Source: an uncultured Alteromonadaceae bacterium (GTDB lineage Bacteria; Pseudomonadota; Gammaproteobacteria; Enterobacterales; Alteromonadaceae). From it: a DNA stretch of 64,000 nucleotides. Positions 26,757 to 34,256 of the stretch are shown piece by piece. The notes below the pieces were generated by a model. It saw nothing but the letters and a program-made list of their open reading frames with translations. It had not been told where the DNA came from and searched no databases. Numbering within the stretch: position 1 is the stretch's first letter; each line of letters starts with the position of its first letter. The DNA lies in NCBI GenBank assembly GCA_947501935.1, contig CANMXU010000023.1, forward strand, positions 1 through 64,000, read 5' to 3'. The position numbers and the translations under genes are program-made.

Positions 26757-27062
26757 CACGCTGATACTGTAAAGGTTAAGGATGATTCTGGTAAATGCTT
26801 AGGGCTAATGCATTATTGAGAAATGCCCTCGCCGCTAAGAGGAAAGTTAATAGGCTTTCTTGATGATCTTTATGTTTTACCTGAAGTTCGAGCAGCCGGA
26901 GTGATAAATGCCTTATTCAATGCATTAAACCAATCAGCCTTAGATAAAGCTTGGCTTTTTGTGCGCTGGAATACTGCCGATAATAATTATAGAGCTCGCA
27001 GTTTTTACGACAAAATAGCAGAAAGAACACCATGGTTGATGTACCAAATGCCTGTAGAGTAA
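26757..27062 (+). pseudogene. Broken GNAT acetyltransferase gene
   Basis: The downstream part (26823-27062) encodes the C-terminal half of a GNAT N-acetyltransferase (FLDDLYVLPEVRAAGV, acetyl-CoA loop; YRARSFYDKIAERT). In the same frame just upstream are VKDDSGKCLGLMHY and then a TGA at 26817-26819, which looks like a CGA-to-TGA nonsense change in a normally continuous beta strand. Further upstream the frame is interrupted again (TAA at 26754) and no N terminus is found. It is therefore a decayed gene, not a short ORF. Confidence 0.75.
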
Positions 27063-27182
27063 AGTTTTGGCACATTAAAAGATAAAGCTATTTCCTGATG
27101 ATCAATTCGGTTTCGCTTCGCTGAATATATTAGAAAACGTTATTAATGCCCTTTAACAGAGAATGAAATATAAGGAGAGCTT

Positions 27183-27665
27183 GTGAGTGTAATTCACTTG
27201 GTAAAAGCAAATGATGATTTAGTTTCTCATTGTAAATGTGAACAAGGAACTGTGGGTGAACCAGGGCAACTAGATTGCCCATGGTGCGGATGTGGGTGGC
27301 TTTTTTCATGTAGTAAATGTCGTAAGGCTTTTTCCTTTGCCAAAGTTGTTGAAATTAATAAAACATGGCAGGAGTTGGCCAGAGAAGATTTGTATAATTA
27401 CAACAAACAAGAGCCAGATAACGATAGTATCTCAAACTGGGTCGAAAACATGAAAGGGATGACTGAGCATATTGAGCTTGGTAAAAATTATGTCTATCTT
27501 GATGGTTATTTCATTCCTACTGATGAAGAGTATTTTGAAGTTGAAGGATGGAAGTCAAAACATGACTTTATTAAGGTACCTCAAGTCGAAGCTCTGGAAG
27601 ACCCTACTGTTATTGATCAAGTTTTATCAAACTCTGATTACTGGCTAAAAAATGAAATTAAATAA
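27183..27665 (+). CDS. Hypothetical protein with N-terminal zinc-ribbon cysteines
   Basis: Protein of 160 aa starting at GTG, with a strong AAGGAG site 6 bases before it. The first 50 residues hold cysteine clusters (CKCEQG, CPWCGCGW, CSKCRK) that suggest a zinc ribbon. The rest is acidic, with no recognised domain. The next gene starts directly after its stop codon, so the two are translationally coupled. Family unknown. Confidence 0.7.
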   Translation: MSVIHLVKANDDLVSHCKCEQGTVGEPGQLDCPWCGCGWLFSCSKCRKAFSFAKVVEINKTWQELAREDLYNYNKQEPDNDSISNWVENMKGMTEHIELGKNYVYLDGYFIPTDEEYFEVEGWKSKHDFIKVPQVEALEDPTVIDQVLSNSDYWLKNEIK

Positions 27666-28136
27666 ATGTCTCAATCGGAGAGTATAGTGCTAACAGACGA
27701 AATTAAAGAGTCTATAAACGAAAGTATCTTATGCTGGTTAGCAACGGTAGATGAAGACGGCGCTCCAAACAATTCACCAAAAGAGATATTCTTATCTTAC
27801 GGTATTGATGAATTATTAATTGCAGATATAGCATCACCTAATAGCGTTAAGAACATAAAAATCAATCCCAAGGTCTGCATTAGCTTTGTTCATGTATTTA
27901 AGCAAAAAGGCTTTAAAATAAAAGGGGTTGCTAACTATTATAAAAAAGGTGATGTGGGTTATAGCGATTTGCTTCCTTATGTTTACCCTATGGTAGGAGA
28001 CAAGTTTCCGGTAAATGGGATTATTCGCATTAAGGTAAGTAGCGTGAAAGCTATTTTAGCGCCTAGCTATATTTTTTACCCTGAAATAACCGAAGCTCAA
28101 CAAATAGAAAGTGCACATAAAACATATGGTGTATAA
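27666..28136 (+). CDS. Pyridoxamine 5'-phosphate oxidase-family (FMN-binding) protein
   Basis: Protein of 156 aa with the split-barrel flavin fold: LCWLATVDEDGAPNNSPKE at residues about 18-36, then ELLIADIASPNSVKNIKINPKVCISF. Small proteins of this kind bind FMN or haem, and their substrates are usually unknown. It starts immediately after the preceding stop. The end overlaps the ATG of a frameshifted small membrane gene. Confidence 0.8.
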   Translation: MSQSESIVLTDEIKESINESILCWLATVDEDGAPNNSPKEIFLSYGIDELLIADIASPNSVKNIKINPKVCISFVHVFKQKGFKIKGVANYYKKGDVGYSDLLPYVYPMVGDKFPVNGIIRIKVSSVKAILAPSYIFYPEITEAQQIESAHKTYGV

Positions 28137-28324
28137 ATTCGATATTAAAGTTTTTATTGGTGGAGCTTTGTTTGTTTTTTTTCGGCTTGCTAATATTCAC
28201 CCAAGGCATAGATAAAGGTAATTATTCATTCATTGAGCTCGTAAAATATTCAGGTTTATCTGCTTTACTCTTTGGAGCACTATGTACCTCTTATTCTTTT
28301 AGTATGGGCGGAAAAATAAAGTAA
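28126..28324 (+). pseudogene. Frameshifted small membrane protein
   Basis: An ATG at 28126 opens MVYKFDIKVFIGGALFVFF, which then hits a stop (28215-28217). Removing one T from the eight-T run (about 28175-28182) joins it to GLLIFTQGIDKG...SGLSALLFGALCTSYS, ending at TAA 28322. The repaired product would be about 65 aa with two hydrophobic segments. It may be a true frameshift, a homopolymer sequencing error or a phase-variable tract. No family is recognised. Confidence 0.55.
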
Positions 28325-28394
28325 ACTAAACATAATAAGGTAATGTAACCGTACTTATAGCCGCTAACTGTACACTATTTGGTTCAACCACTTT

Positions 28395-28415
28395 AAGCCC
28401 CTTATTTAGGCGTTA
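28395..28415 (+). repeat. attC-like 3' end (possible integron cassette remnant)
   Basis: AGCCCCTTATTTAGGCGTTA closely resembles the 3' end of chromosomal-integron attC sites (CCCCTTA...GGCGTTA). It sits 17 bases before the next ORF, as an attC would. The expected 5' complementary half is not convincing, so this may be a remnant or chance. Confidence 0.35.
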
Positions 28416-28431
28416 AAAAATCGAGAACACA

Positions 28432-28764
28432 TTGGAAAATTCAAACCCTGAAGCTGAAATAAGTTTCCGCTTTAATAATTTAGATAAGCTGCAAGCATTC
28501 ACTTTGGTGCGAGAGATCTTAGGATCATCTTATGAAGAGGACTTAAGCAATAATTGCTTCGTTGGTTATGTGCCTTTAACCCAAAAGAACTTTGATGATA
28601 TCAATGATTATTACGTTCGCCAAAGAATTGAAATTGCAGAGTGTGATATTTTTATTTCAATTACACCGACTACCGACGAAAATATCATCGCTATACCAGC
28701 GATAGTAAACAAGATGTTAAAGTACATTGATTGCAAATTGACTATTTCTTTTACTTCGATGTAA
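28432..28764 (+). CDS. Hypothetical protein
   Basis: Protein of 110 aa starting at TTG (MENSNPEAEISF), with GAG 7 bases upstream. It has no membrane segment or signal. It reads like a small soluble alpha/beta protein (SFRFNNLDKLQAFTLVREILG, then IAECDIFISITPTTDE). No family is recognised. It is in a stretch of small same-strand genes. Confidence 0.5.
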   Translation: MENSNPEAEISFRFNNLDKLQAFTLVREILGSSYEEDLSNNCFVGYVPLTQKNFDDINDYYVRQRIEIAECDIFISITPTTDENIIAIPAIVNKMLKYIDCKLTISFTSM

Positions 28765-28990
28765 GCCACTAATAACAAAGACTTCATTTTTTATAAACGG
28801 TCACTCACTTAATAAGTAACTCGAGTGAAATATTTAACAATTTGCCAAATTTTATTTTTATCAACCTTCTATACTAGAGCCTAATTTAATTCTCCTCTCG
28901 AGGTTCATTCAGGTGAATATTCGCTTTATATGCTCATATGCTATATTTCAACAATGGCAGACACTGACTTTTATCTAGGGCGTATTCACT

Positions 28991-29431
28991 TTGATTAAAA
29001 CTAATAAATCGAAAAAAAGACTCGCTAATAAATTATCTAAAAGTAGAATATTTAACGACTTATTATCGGGTATGGATAAAGAAACGGCTGAAAGTTTCAC
29101 CCCAAAACAATTAAGAGCGCTTAAGGAAGCAGTTAATAAGAAGCAATGGCGTACTCATAGCCTAGACTTTAGGCCAACTTTAGCATTGCCCTTACTCCCT
29201 AGATCCTTTTATATCGTTTTTCTGTTTGGGCTCAATAAAAGGGACTTATCATCGTCTGAGCGTTTTATGGCGGGAGGGGTATTTTTACTGCTTGTTTTTA
29301 TCTTTGGTTTAACCGTTTTAGGTCTCATTTTTCTGATGCTTTACCTAATAAAGTCAGCATTAGGTATCGATATATTTCCCAATGAATCTATTGGTATTTG
29401 GGATGAATTTAAAAGAATATTTCATGATTAA
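28991..29431 (+). CDS. Small membrane protein of unknown function
   Basis: Protein of 146 aa starting at TTG. A basic N terminus is followed by THSLDFRPTLALPLLPRSFYIVFLFGLNKRDLS and a long hydrophobic stretch (residues about 92-120), so one or two membrane segments are expected. The HSLDFR...F.FGLNKR pattern recalls an uncharacterised membrane family in Alteromonadales, but I cannot name it. The start is uncertain. Confidence 0.6.
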   Translation: MIKTNKSKKRLANKLSKSRIFNDLLSGMDKETAESFTPKQLRALKEAVNKKQWRTHSLDFRPTLALPLLPRSFYIVFLFGLNKRDLSSSERFMAGGVFLLLVFIFGLTVLGLIFLMLYLIKSALGIDIFPNESIGIWDEFKRIFHD

Positions 29432-29594
29432 TTCACTTATGATAAAAAATTACATAAAACTGTAATAATGAACTTTTCAAAGCCTCTTTCGCAAACTGCA
29501 AGGCAATGTCAGTAAATAGTTTTCAACTATGCAAAATACCTAACTAAAGTACGCTTTAAAAGCCTTACAACAGGCTCTTAGGTGATAAAAATTA

Positions 29595-29610
29595 TGGAGT
29601 GAATATTGCA
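29595..29610 (+). promoter_or_regulatory. Sigma-54 promoter of the 29.6-kb glycosyltransferase
   Basis: TGGAGTGAATATTGCA: GG at 29596-29597 and GC at 29608-29609 with the required 10 bases between them, and a perfect TTGCA -12 element. Transcription would start near 29621, about 26 bases before the ATG. Confidence 0.65.
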
Positions 29611-29646
29611 AAATAGAATATACCTAAGCACAAATTGAGTCTTATT

Positions 29647-30426
29647 ATGCAGCATAAAACCCTGATATTTAGCATCGCCTTAAATGGCTACCAATGGTTA
29701 TATTCCAAGCAATTAAAGTCGCACTTTCGCTATGCCAAAAAGTACGGATATGCTCATCAAACAGTTACTCGTCCTTATTTTTCATCATTAGGTGTTGAGT
29801 GTTGTTGGCTAAAATTAACCTTAATGCGTAGTGCATTATTAGCAGGTTATAGCAATGTTGTTTTTTTAGATGCTGACGCCATGGTTCAAGAAAACTGCCC
29901 GCCAATAACCAGCCTATTTGTTGCTAATAAATACCTTTATATGGCCAAAGGTTACTCAAACCGCTTTAATTCTGGGGTATTAATCGCACGAAATAATAAG
30001 CAAGTAATTAGCTGGTTAAAGCAAGTAATAAACAGTCGAACCATACAAGTACCAACTGATGATAGCGTTGGTTGGGGGGAAAATGGCCATATTATTCAAC
30101 ATAGCCATAACTGCCCTTTCATCAAAGAAATAGCGCAAAAATGGAATAATACCCATGATGAAAATTTAGATGATTTTATCCGGCACCAAAACAGTGGCCC
30201 TTTGCGAGCAGGGCTAGTAACTAACTTTATACATAAAGTGATTTTTTGCCTGTCTTATAGAATCCTGTATTCAAATAATAAGTGTATCAGCCTTTTTAAA
30301 ACATTAAAAAAACAACAAGGTGATGATAATAATCTATATCAAGAGCAGCGAAACCAAGAACTACTGGAGCAAGAAACAAACAAAGTACTAAGTTACTACC
30401 CAAGCTTTGCTGCTTTAAGTAAATGA
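29647..30426 (+). CDS. GT-A-type glycosyltransferase
   Basis: Protein of 259 aa. The ATG at 29647 is preferred to a TTG 12 bases upstream. VVFLDADAMVQ (residue about 80) carries a DxD metal motif, and NRFNSGVLIARNN is typical of nucleotide-sugar transferases of the glycogenin/galactosyltransferase type. The C-terminal 70 residues are helical and polar. It is preceded by a sigma-54 promoter and followed by a large palindrome. It is predicted to act in the same exopolysaccharide pathway as the genes downstream. Confidence 0.75.
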   Translation: MQHKTLIFSIALNGYQWLYSKQLKSHFRYAKKYGYAHQTVTRPYFSSLGVECCWLKLTLMRSALLAGYSNVVFLDADAMVQENCPPITSLFVANKYLYMAKGYSNRFNSGVLIARNNKQVISWLKQVINSRTIQVPTDDSVGWGENGHIIQHSHNCPFIKEIAQKWNNTHDENLDDFIRHQNSGPLRAGLVTNFIHKVIFCLSYRILYSNNKCISLFKTLKKQQGDDNNLYQEQRNQELLEQETNKVLSYYPSFAALSK

Positions 30427-30432
30427 GTAAAT

Positions 30433-30467
30433 AATTGCAAAATAGAAAACTTTTCTATTTTGCAATT
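30433..30467. promoter_or_regulatory. 35-bp palindrome with GCAAAAT half-sites
   Basis: Perfect 17-bp arms, AATTGCAAAATAGAAAA and its complement, around a single C. It starts 7 bases after the preceding stop and about 100 bases upstream of the next -24/-12 promoter. It may be an enhancer site for a sigma-54 activator, a terminator (though the T tract is poor), or both. Confidence 0.55.
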
Positions 30468-30566
30468 CAATTCGCCTAGAACTGTTAACTATAAACCCGA
30501 CTCAACAAACCATAAAAGCACAATATAAACGTTTAAAATCATAAGATTAAAAATAAAGCATCGGCA

Positions 30567-30582
30567 TGGCACGACTTAAGCA
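30567..30582 (+). promoter_or_regulatory. Sigma-54 promoter of the wecG-type operon
   Basis: TGGCACGACTTAAGCA: a perfect TGGCACG -24 element and GC at 30580-30581, with the correct 10-base interval. It lies about 40 bases upstream of the ATG at 30621. It is the best match of the three in this cluster. Confidence 0.75.
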
Positions 30583-30620
30583 ATAACAGCTTAACATCTC
30601 ATTTTTTATAGGTTACTAAA

Positions 30621-31979
30621 ATGAAACGTCAGCTATATTCGCCAGCCTTACCTAACACTAGAGCTACAAGCAAAACGGCAACCGGAGCCACAACGAAAGC
30701 AGAAATCTCAGTCGCGGTAGGCGCAAGCCTAGATAAAGTAATAGCGTTATTTTTAGTGTTAGTACTAAGCCCTATTTTAATAATAAATATGCTGTGTGCA
30801 GGTATTATTCGCCAAGCAGTTTTTACTCAACACCTAAAAACTGACGCTCTTGGCCGCACTGTTATTCTTCAATATTTTAATTGCGGAGTAGCTCAAAAAA
30901 GCGCGCTACTTTTTAGTATTATTCTGGGTAAATTAAGGTTTATTGGTGTGCCGCTAACCCATAGCTTAATGCCACAAAGGCAACGAACTTTATTAAGCCA
31001 AACTCGGTGCCAAGCTGGTTTATTTAGCTTATATGATTTACACCAAGCAACTGGCCTTGTTACCGCTGAGCCAGAATATTTACTGCAGAAGCAATTTAAG
31101 CTCTCAATTTTGGGTTATGTACTGCTGTTAATAAAAAGTGTTATCTGCTGCTGTATTTATGTCAATGCTAAAAATAAACTAGCCAGCTCAAAATTAATCA
31201 CCATATTCGGATTAACTATAAATAATATTTCTATGGCTAATGCGGTGAAATGGACAACTTCAAACCCAGTATGGTCTGCCAATACTAATGCACAAAATAT
31301 TGCTTCAGGTAAAAAGCATACCGGCACTAAGCTTGGCTTTTTTATTAATGCTCACTCAATAAATGTCAGCCTGTCTGAGCCTAAATTTCATCACACCTTG
31401 CAACAAGCAGATATGTTATTAGCTGACGGCTCGGGTATGAGGCTCGCCGCCAAAAGTGCTGGCTATTTTCTTAAAGAAAATACCAATGGCACCGACATGC
31501 TACCTCACTTATGCAAGCACTGTGTTGAACAGAATAAATCGCTGTATTTTTTTGGTTCAAAACCCGGTGTCGCCCGCCAAGCAGCTGCTAATTTAAAGCA
31601 GCAATTCCCTCACTTAAAAATTGTTGGCTGCCAACATGGTTATGTGCAAGCCAAACAATACAACGAGCTAATTGCTGACATTAATACCAGTGGCTGCGAT
31701 GTGTTATTGGTCGCTTTGGGCTCACCTATTCAAGAACAATGGTTACTCGAACACCGCGCACAATTAACCTGTCACAGCGCGTTAGCCGTTGGTGGCCTAT
31801 TTGATTTTTATTCCGGCCAAATAGCGCGTGCGCCCTTATGGATTAGAGAACTGGGCATGGAATGGATTTGGCGATTAATAAAAGAACCAACCGCTAAATT
31901 CAAACGCTATATTGTAGGTAACCCGCTATTTTTATTTCGTATATTTATTCTTGGCCTAGCCAGTAAAGGAGCTAAATAA
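30621..31979 (+). CDS. WecG/TagA/CpsF glycosyltransferase with degenerate sugar-transferase-like N terminus
   Basis: Protein of 452 aa. The C-terminal 250 residues are a GT26 (WecG/TagA/CpsF) domain: ADGSGMRLAAK, NGTDMLPHL, YFFGSKPGVA, DVLLVALGSPIQEQWL, AVGGLFDFYSG and RAPLWIRELGMEWIWRL. The N-terminal 200 residues look like a decayed priming sugar transferase: a membrane hairpin (VIALFLVLVLSPILIINML), LRFIGVPLT in place of LSLVGPRP, and no KFRSM or DELPQL catalytic motifs. An intact priming transferase follows with a one-base overlap. The protein is probably membrane-anchored and adds the second sugar to the lipid carrier. Confidence 0.85.
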   Translation: MKRQLYSPALPNTRATSKTATGATTKAEISVAVGASLDKVIALFLVLVLSPILIINMLCAGIIRQAVFTQHLKTDALGRTVILQYFNCGVAQKSALLFSIILGKLRFIGVPLTHSLMPQRQRTLLSQTRCQAGLFSLYDLHQATGLVTAEPEYLLQKQFKLSILGYVLLLIKSVICCCIYVNAKNKLASSKLITIFGLTINNISMANAVKWTTSNPVWSANTNAQNIASGKKHTGTKLGFFINAHSINVSLSEPKFHHTLQQADMLLADGSGMRLAAKSAGYFLKENTNGTDMLPHLCKHCVEQNKSLYFFGSKPGVARQAAANLKQQFPHLKIVGCQHGYVQAKQYNELIADINTSGCDVLLVALGSPIQEQWLLEHRAQLTCHSALAVGGLFDFYSGQIARAPLWIRELGMEWIWRLIKEPTAKFKRYIVGNPLFLFRIFILGLASKGAK

Positions 31980-32659
31980 TGACTATTCAAACGACTCAGC
32001 ATTCAATCCAAACATTAAATTCGACTTACGTAAAACAGGCAAAGGTTAATAGTTTTGGTCATCGTGGTATTCCGTTGATAATTCAGCAAAGCCTTGCGGC
32101 AATTGTACTGCTGATTATTAGCCCGTTACTGTTATTGGTAATGATACTGATCACTTTAGAAAGCTCAGGTAAGGTCTTATTTTCTCAAGTACGTATTGGC
32201 GAAAATGGTCGACATTTTAAAATGTATAAATTTCGTTCTATGTATTTAAGGTCAGATCCAAAATATCAAGAGCCAGATCCAACGACGAGTTCTCGTGACG
32301 GTGTCTGCAAAAAATATATTAATGACCCTCGTATCACCACTATCGGTAGATTTATTAGAAAATATTCTATTGATGAATTACCGCAGTTATTTAATGTGGT
32401 TACTGGCGATATGTGTTTGGTTGGTCCTCGCCCTGCACTTGCCATTGAAACCTATCAATATCAACGTGCTGAGCAATCTCGATTATTCTCAAAACCTGGT
32501 TTAACAGGGTTATGGCAGGTGTCTGGCAGAGCTGATACTAACTTTACCGAGCAGCTACAGCTAGATACTTCTTATATTAAACAACAAAGCATTTGGATGG
32601 ATTGCAAAATAATTTTATTAACCGTACCTGCCGTGCTCAGCGCAAAAGGGGCTTATTAG
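31979..32659 (+). CDS. Undecaprenyl-phosphate sugar phosphotransferase
   Basis: Priming transferase of 226 aa. It has an N-terminal membrane hairpin (residues about 38-60) and a complete catalytic domain: VRIGENGRHFKMYKFRSM, IRKYSIDELPQLFNV, LVGPRPAL and KPGLTGLWQVSGR. It transfers a sugar-1-phosphate from a UDP-sugar to undecaprenyl phosphate to start each repeat unit. It is coupled to the preceding gene by a one-base overlap and followed by a strong terminator, which closes the first long EPS operon. Confidence 0.93.
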   Translation: MTIQTTQHSIQTLNSTYVKQAKVNSFGHRGIPLIIQQSLAAIVLLIISPLLLLVMILITLESSGKVLFSQVRIGENGRHFKMYKFRSMYLRSDPKYQEPDPTTSSRDGVCKKYINDPRITTIGRFIRKYSIDELPQLFNVVTGDMCLVGPRPALAIETYQYQRAEQSRLFSKPGLTGLWQVSGRADTNFTEQLQLDTSYIKQQSIWMDCKIILLTVPAVLSAKGAY

Positions 32660-32701
32660 TGCCTAGAATTACTCACTTTAAGAGTGAGCGCGATTTAATG
32701 A

Positions 32702-32740
32702 TAAATCCGTCAACCTCATTGGCGGATTTATTTTCTTTTT
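32702..32740 (+). terminator. Rho-independent terminator after the priming transferase
   Basis: TAAATCCGTCAA (32702-32713) pairs with TTGGCGGATTTA (32719-32730, one G-T), followed by TTTTCTTTTT. It separates the wecG/priming operon from the export operon. Confidence 0.85.
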
Positions 32741-32792
32741 AAAGCCCTTATTTATCTCCTTCCCCCCTGATTAATGCCTAAAAAAACCCTAT

Positions 32793-32833
32793 TTTCATTT
32801 TGCGAAGTTTGTTTTTCGCTTTGCAAAATGAAA
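32793..32833. promoter_or_regulatory. Inverted repeat with ATTTTGC/GCAAAAT half-sites
   Basis: TTTCATTTTGC (32793-32803) and GCAAAATGAAA (32823-32833) are perfect complements, with a smaller nested GCGAA/TTCGC pair inside. It lies about 75-115 bases upstream of the -24/-12 promoter at 32907. It shares the GCAAAAT half-site with the palindrome at 30433 and is a candidate enhancer site. Confidence 0.5.
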
Positions 32834-32906
32834 TTACCGCTGTAGCCCCAACTAAATACAAAACAGAATAAACTTTAAATTCAATAAGATACAAAGATTA
32901 TTTTCT

Positions 32907-32922
32907 TGGTACACATTCTGCA
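32907..32922 (+). promoter_or_regulatory. Sigma-54 promoter of the EPS export operon
   Basis: TGGTACACATTCTGCA: GG at 32908-32909 and GC at 32920-32921, 10 bases apart, with a good TGCA -12 core. The expected start near 32933 gives a leader of about 35 bases to the ATG at 32969. Confidence 0.65.
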
Positions 32923-32968
32923 ATGAGCTAAAGCATGGAGTAAATCAGTCGTAATTTTGGAGTGCTAT

Positions 32969-34249
32969 ATGTCAACAAAGCAATCAGTAAATAACACCCG
33001 CTTGGCGTTATTATTTACCTTTTCGAGCCTGTTACTTACCACTGGCTGCGCGCAAGGCTCCTTTTCAAAGAATGATAACCATAGCCAAAAAAGATTTTAT
33101 GGTACGCCAAGCGCACAAGGTGATCACTTTATTCAACAACAAGCTCCTAATGACTTTTTTTCTACCGGCAAAAACTGTATCAACTTTCAAAATACTGCAG
33201 CTGCATTAAATTTTCGTATAGATGAGCCATTAATATTGCCACCCGCTAATGCAGTTAAAAATAACAGTATCGATTCTATGTTAAGTCGCGGCTTATTATT
33301 AAGCCCCGGCGATTTGCTCGAAGTGATGCTGGAAAATGGTGAAGGCTTTAATGGCCGCTATATTGTTGATAATGGGGGGTTAGTAAAACTTCCGTTAATT
33401 GGTCCAATAGAAGCTGCTGGCGCGACTGCTAATGACTTAGAAGAGAAAATAGAACTCGCGTTAGTACGTGCTCACATATTCCAACCAGCCAGTGCTAGTG
33501 CCACCATTCAAGTATTAAACTGGTCTTCGCTTGAAATAGGTGTTGCTGGTGCGGTTTTTGAACCCGGCACGGTATTAATTAATAAAAAAGCAGCAACTAA
33601 TATTGATGATAACCGCGTTGATGCTTTTGGTGACTATTCAACCACCCGTTTATTATCAGAGGCCATTCGTGCAGCTTCGGGTATTCGACCTGACGCCAAG
33701 CTTGACCAAATTATTTTGTTGCGCAAAGGCTGGCAAATTCAGGTAGACATGACCGGCATGTTAACTGGGGAAGCAGTTAAAGATTATCCATTAGTTGCTG
33801 GTGACCGAATCATAGTACCCAGCACTGGCTGTTTTCAACCGCATTTAGTAAGACCTAGCCAAATTACCCCAAAAGGTTTTCGCGTATTTATGTCGAACCT
33901 TATTGATTCAGCGGGCGATAACAGCAGCGCTGCAGTAGGCCGTTATTCAACGAGCTTGCCTTATGGTACACGCTTATTACAAGCGGTAATTTCAGCAAAC
34001 TGTGTTGGTGGAAAAAGCTGGACCAATGCCCCGCGCAAAGTTGTGTTAGCAAGTAAAAACCCGATAACTGGTGAAACCCAAATTCTTGAACGTTCAGTTG
34101 AAGAGCTTATGCATATGCCCGGTAAAAGTGAGATCAACCCTTACTTAATGCCTAACGATGCGCTGGCGTGTTACGACTCAACTGTAACCAACTTTCGTGA
34201 TATCGCTGCCACTATGGTCGATGTGCTTATTCCGCTTAAATTACTATAG
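32969..34249 (+). CDS. Polysaccharide export outer-membrane lipoprotein (Wza family)
   Basis: Protein of 426 aa. The ATG at 32969 is chosen because GGAG lies 7 bases before it. The signal peptide ends in a lipobox (LLLTTGC), so the mature protein is lipid-anchored. The polysaccharide-export domain (LSPGDLLEVMLENGEG, then GLVKLPLIGPIEAAG) is followed by SLBB-like regions. It forms the outer-membrane channel for the polymer and is first in the export operon. Confidence 0.92.
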   Translation: MSTKQSVNNTRLALLFTFSSLLLTTGCAQGSFSKNDNHSQKRFYGTPSAQGDHFIQQQAPNDFFSTGKNCINFQNTAAALNFRIDEPLILPPANAVKNNSIDSMLSRGLLLSPGDLLEVMLENGEGFNGRYIVDNGGLVKLPLIGPIEAAGATANDLEEKIELALVRAHIFQPASASATIQVLNWSSLEIGVAGAVFEPGTVLINKKAATNIDDNRVDAFGDYSTTRLLSEAIRAASGIRPDAKLDQIILLRKGWQIQVDMTGMLTGEAVKDYPLVAGDRIIVPSTGCFQPHLVRPSQITPKGFRVFMSNLIDSAGDNSSAAVGRYSTSLPYGTRLLQAVISANCVGGKSWTNAPRKVVLASKNPITGETQILERSVEELMHMPGKSEINPYLMPNDALACYDSTVTNFRDIAATMVDVLIPLKLL

Positions 34250-34256
34250 GTGACTT

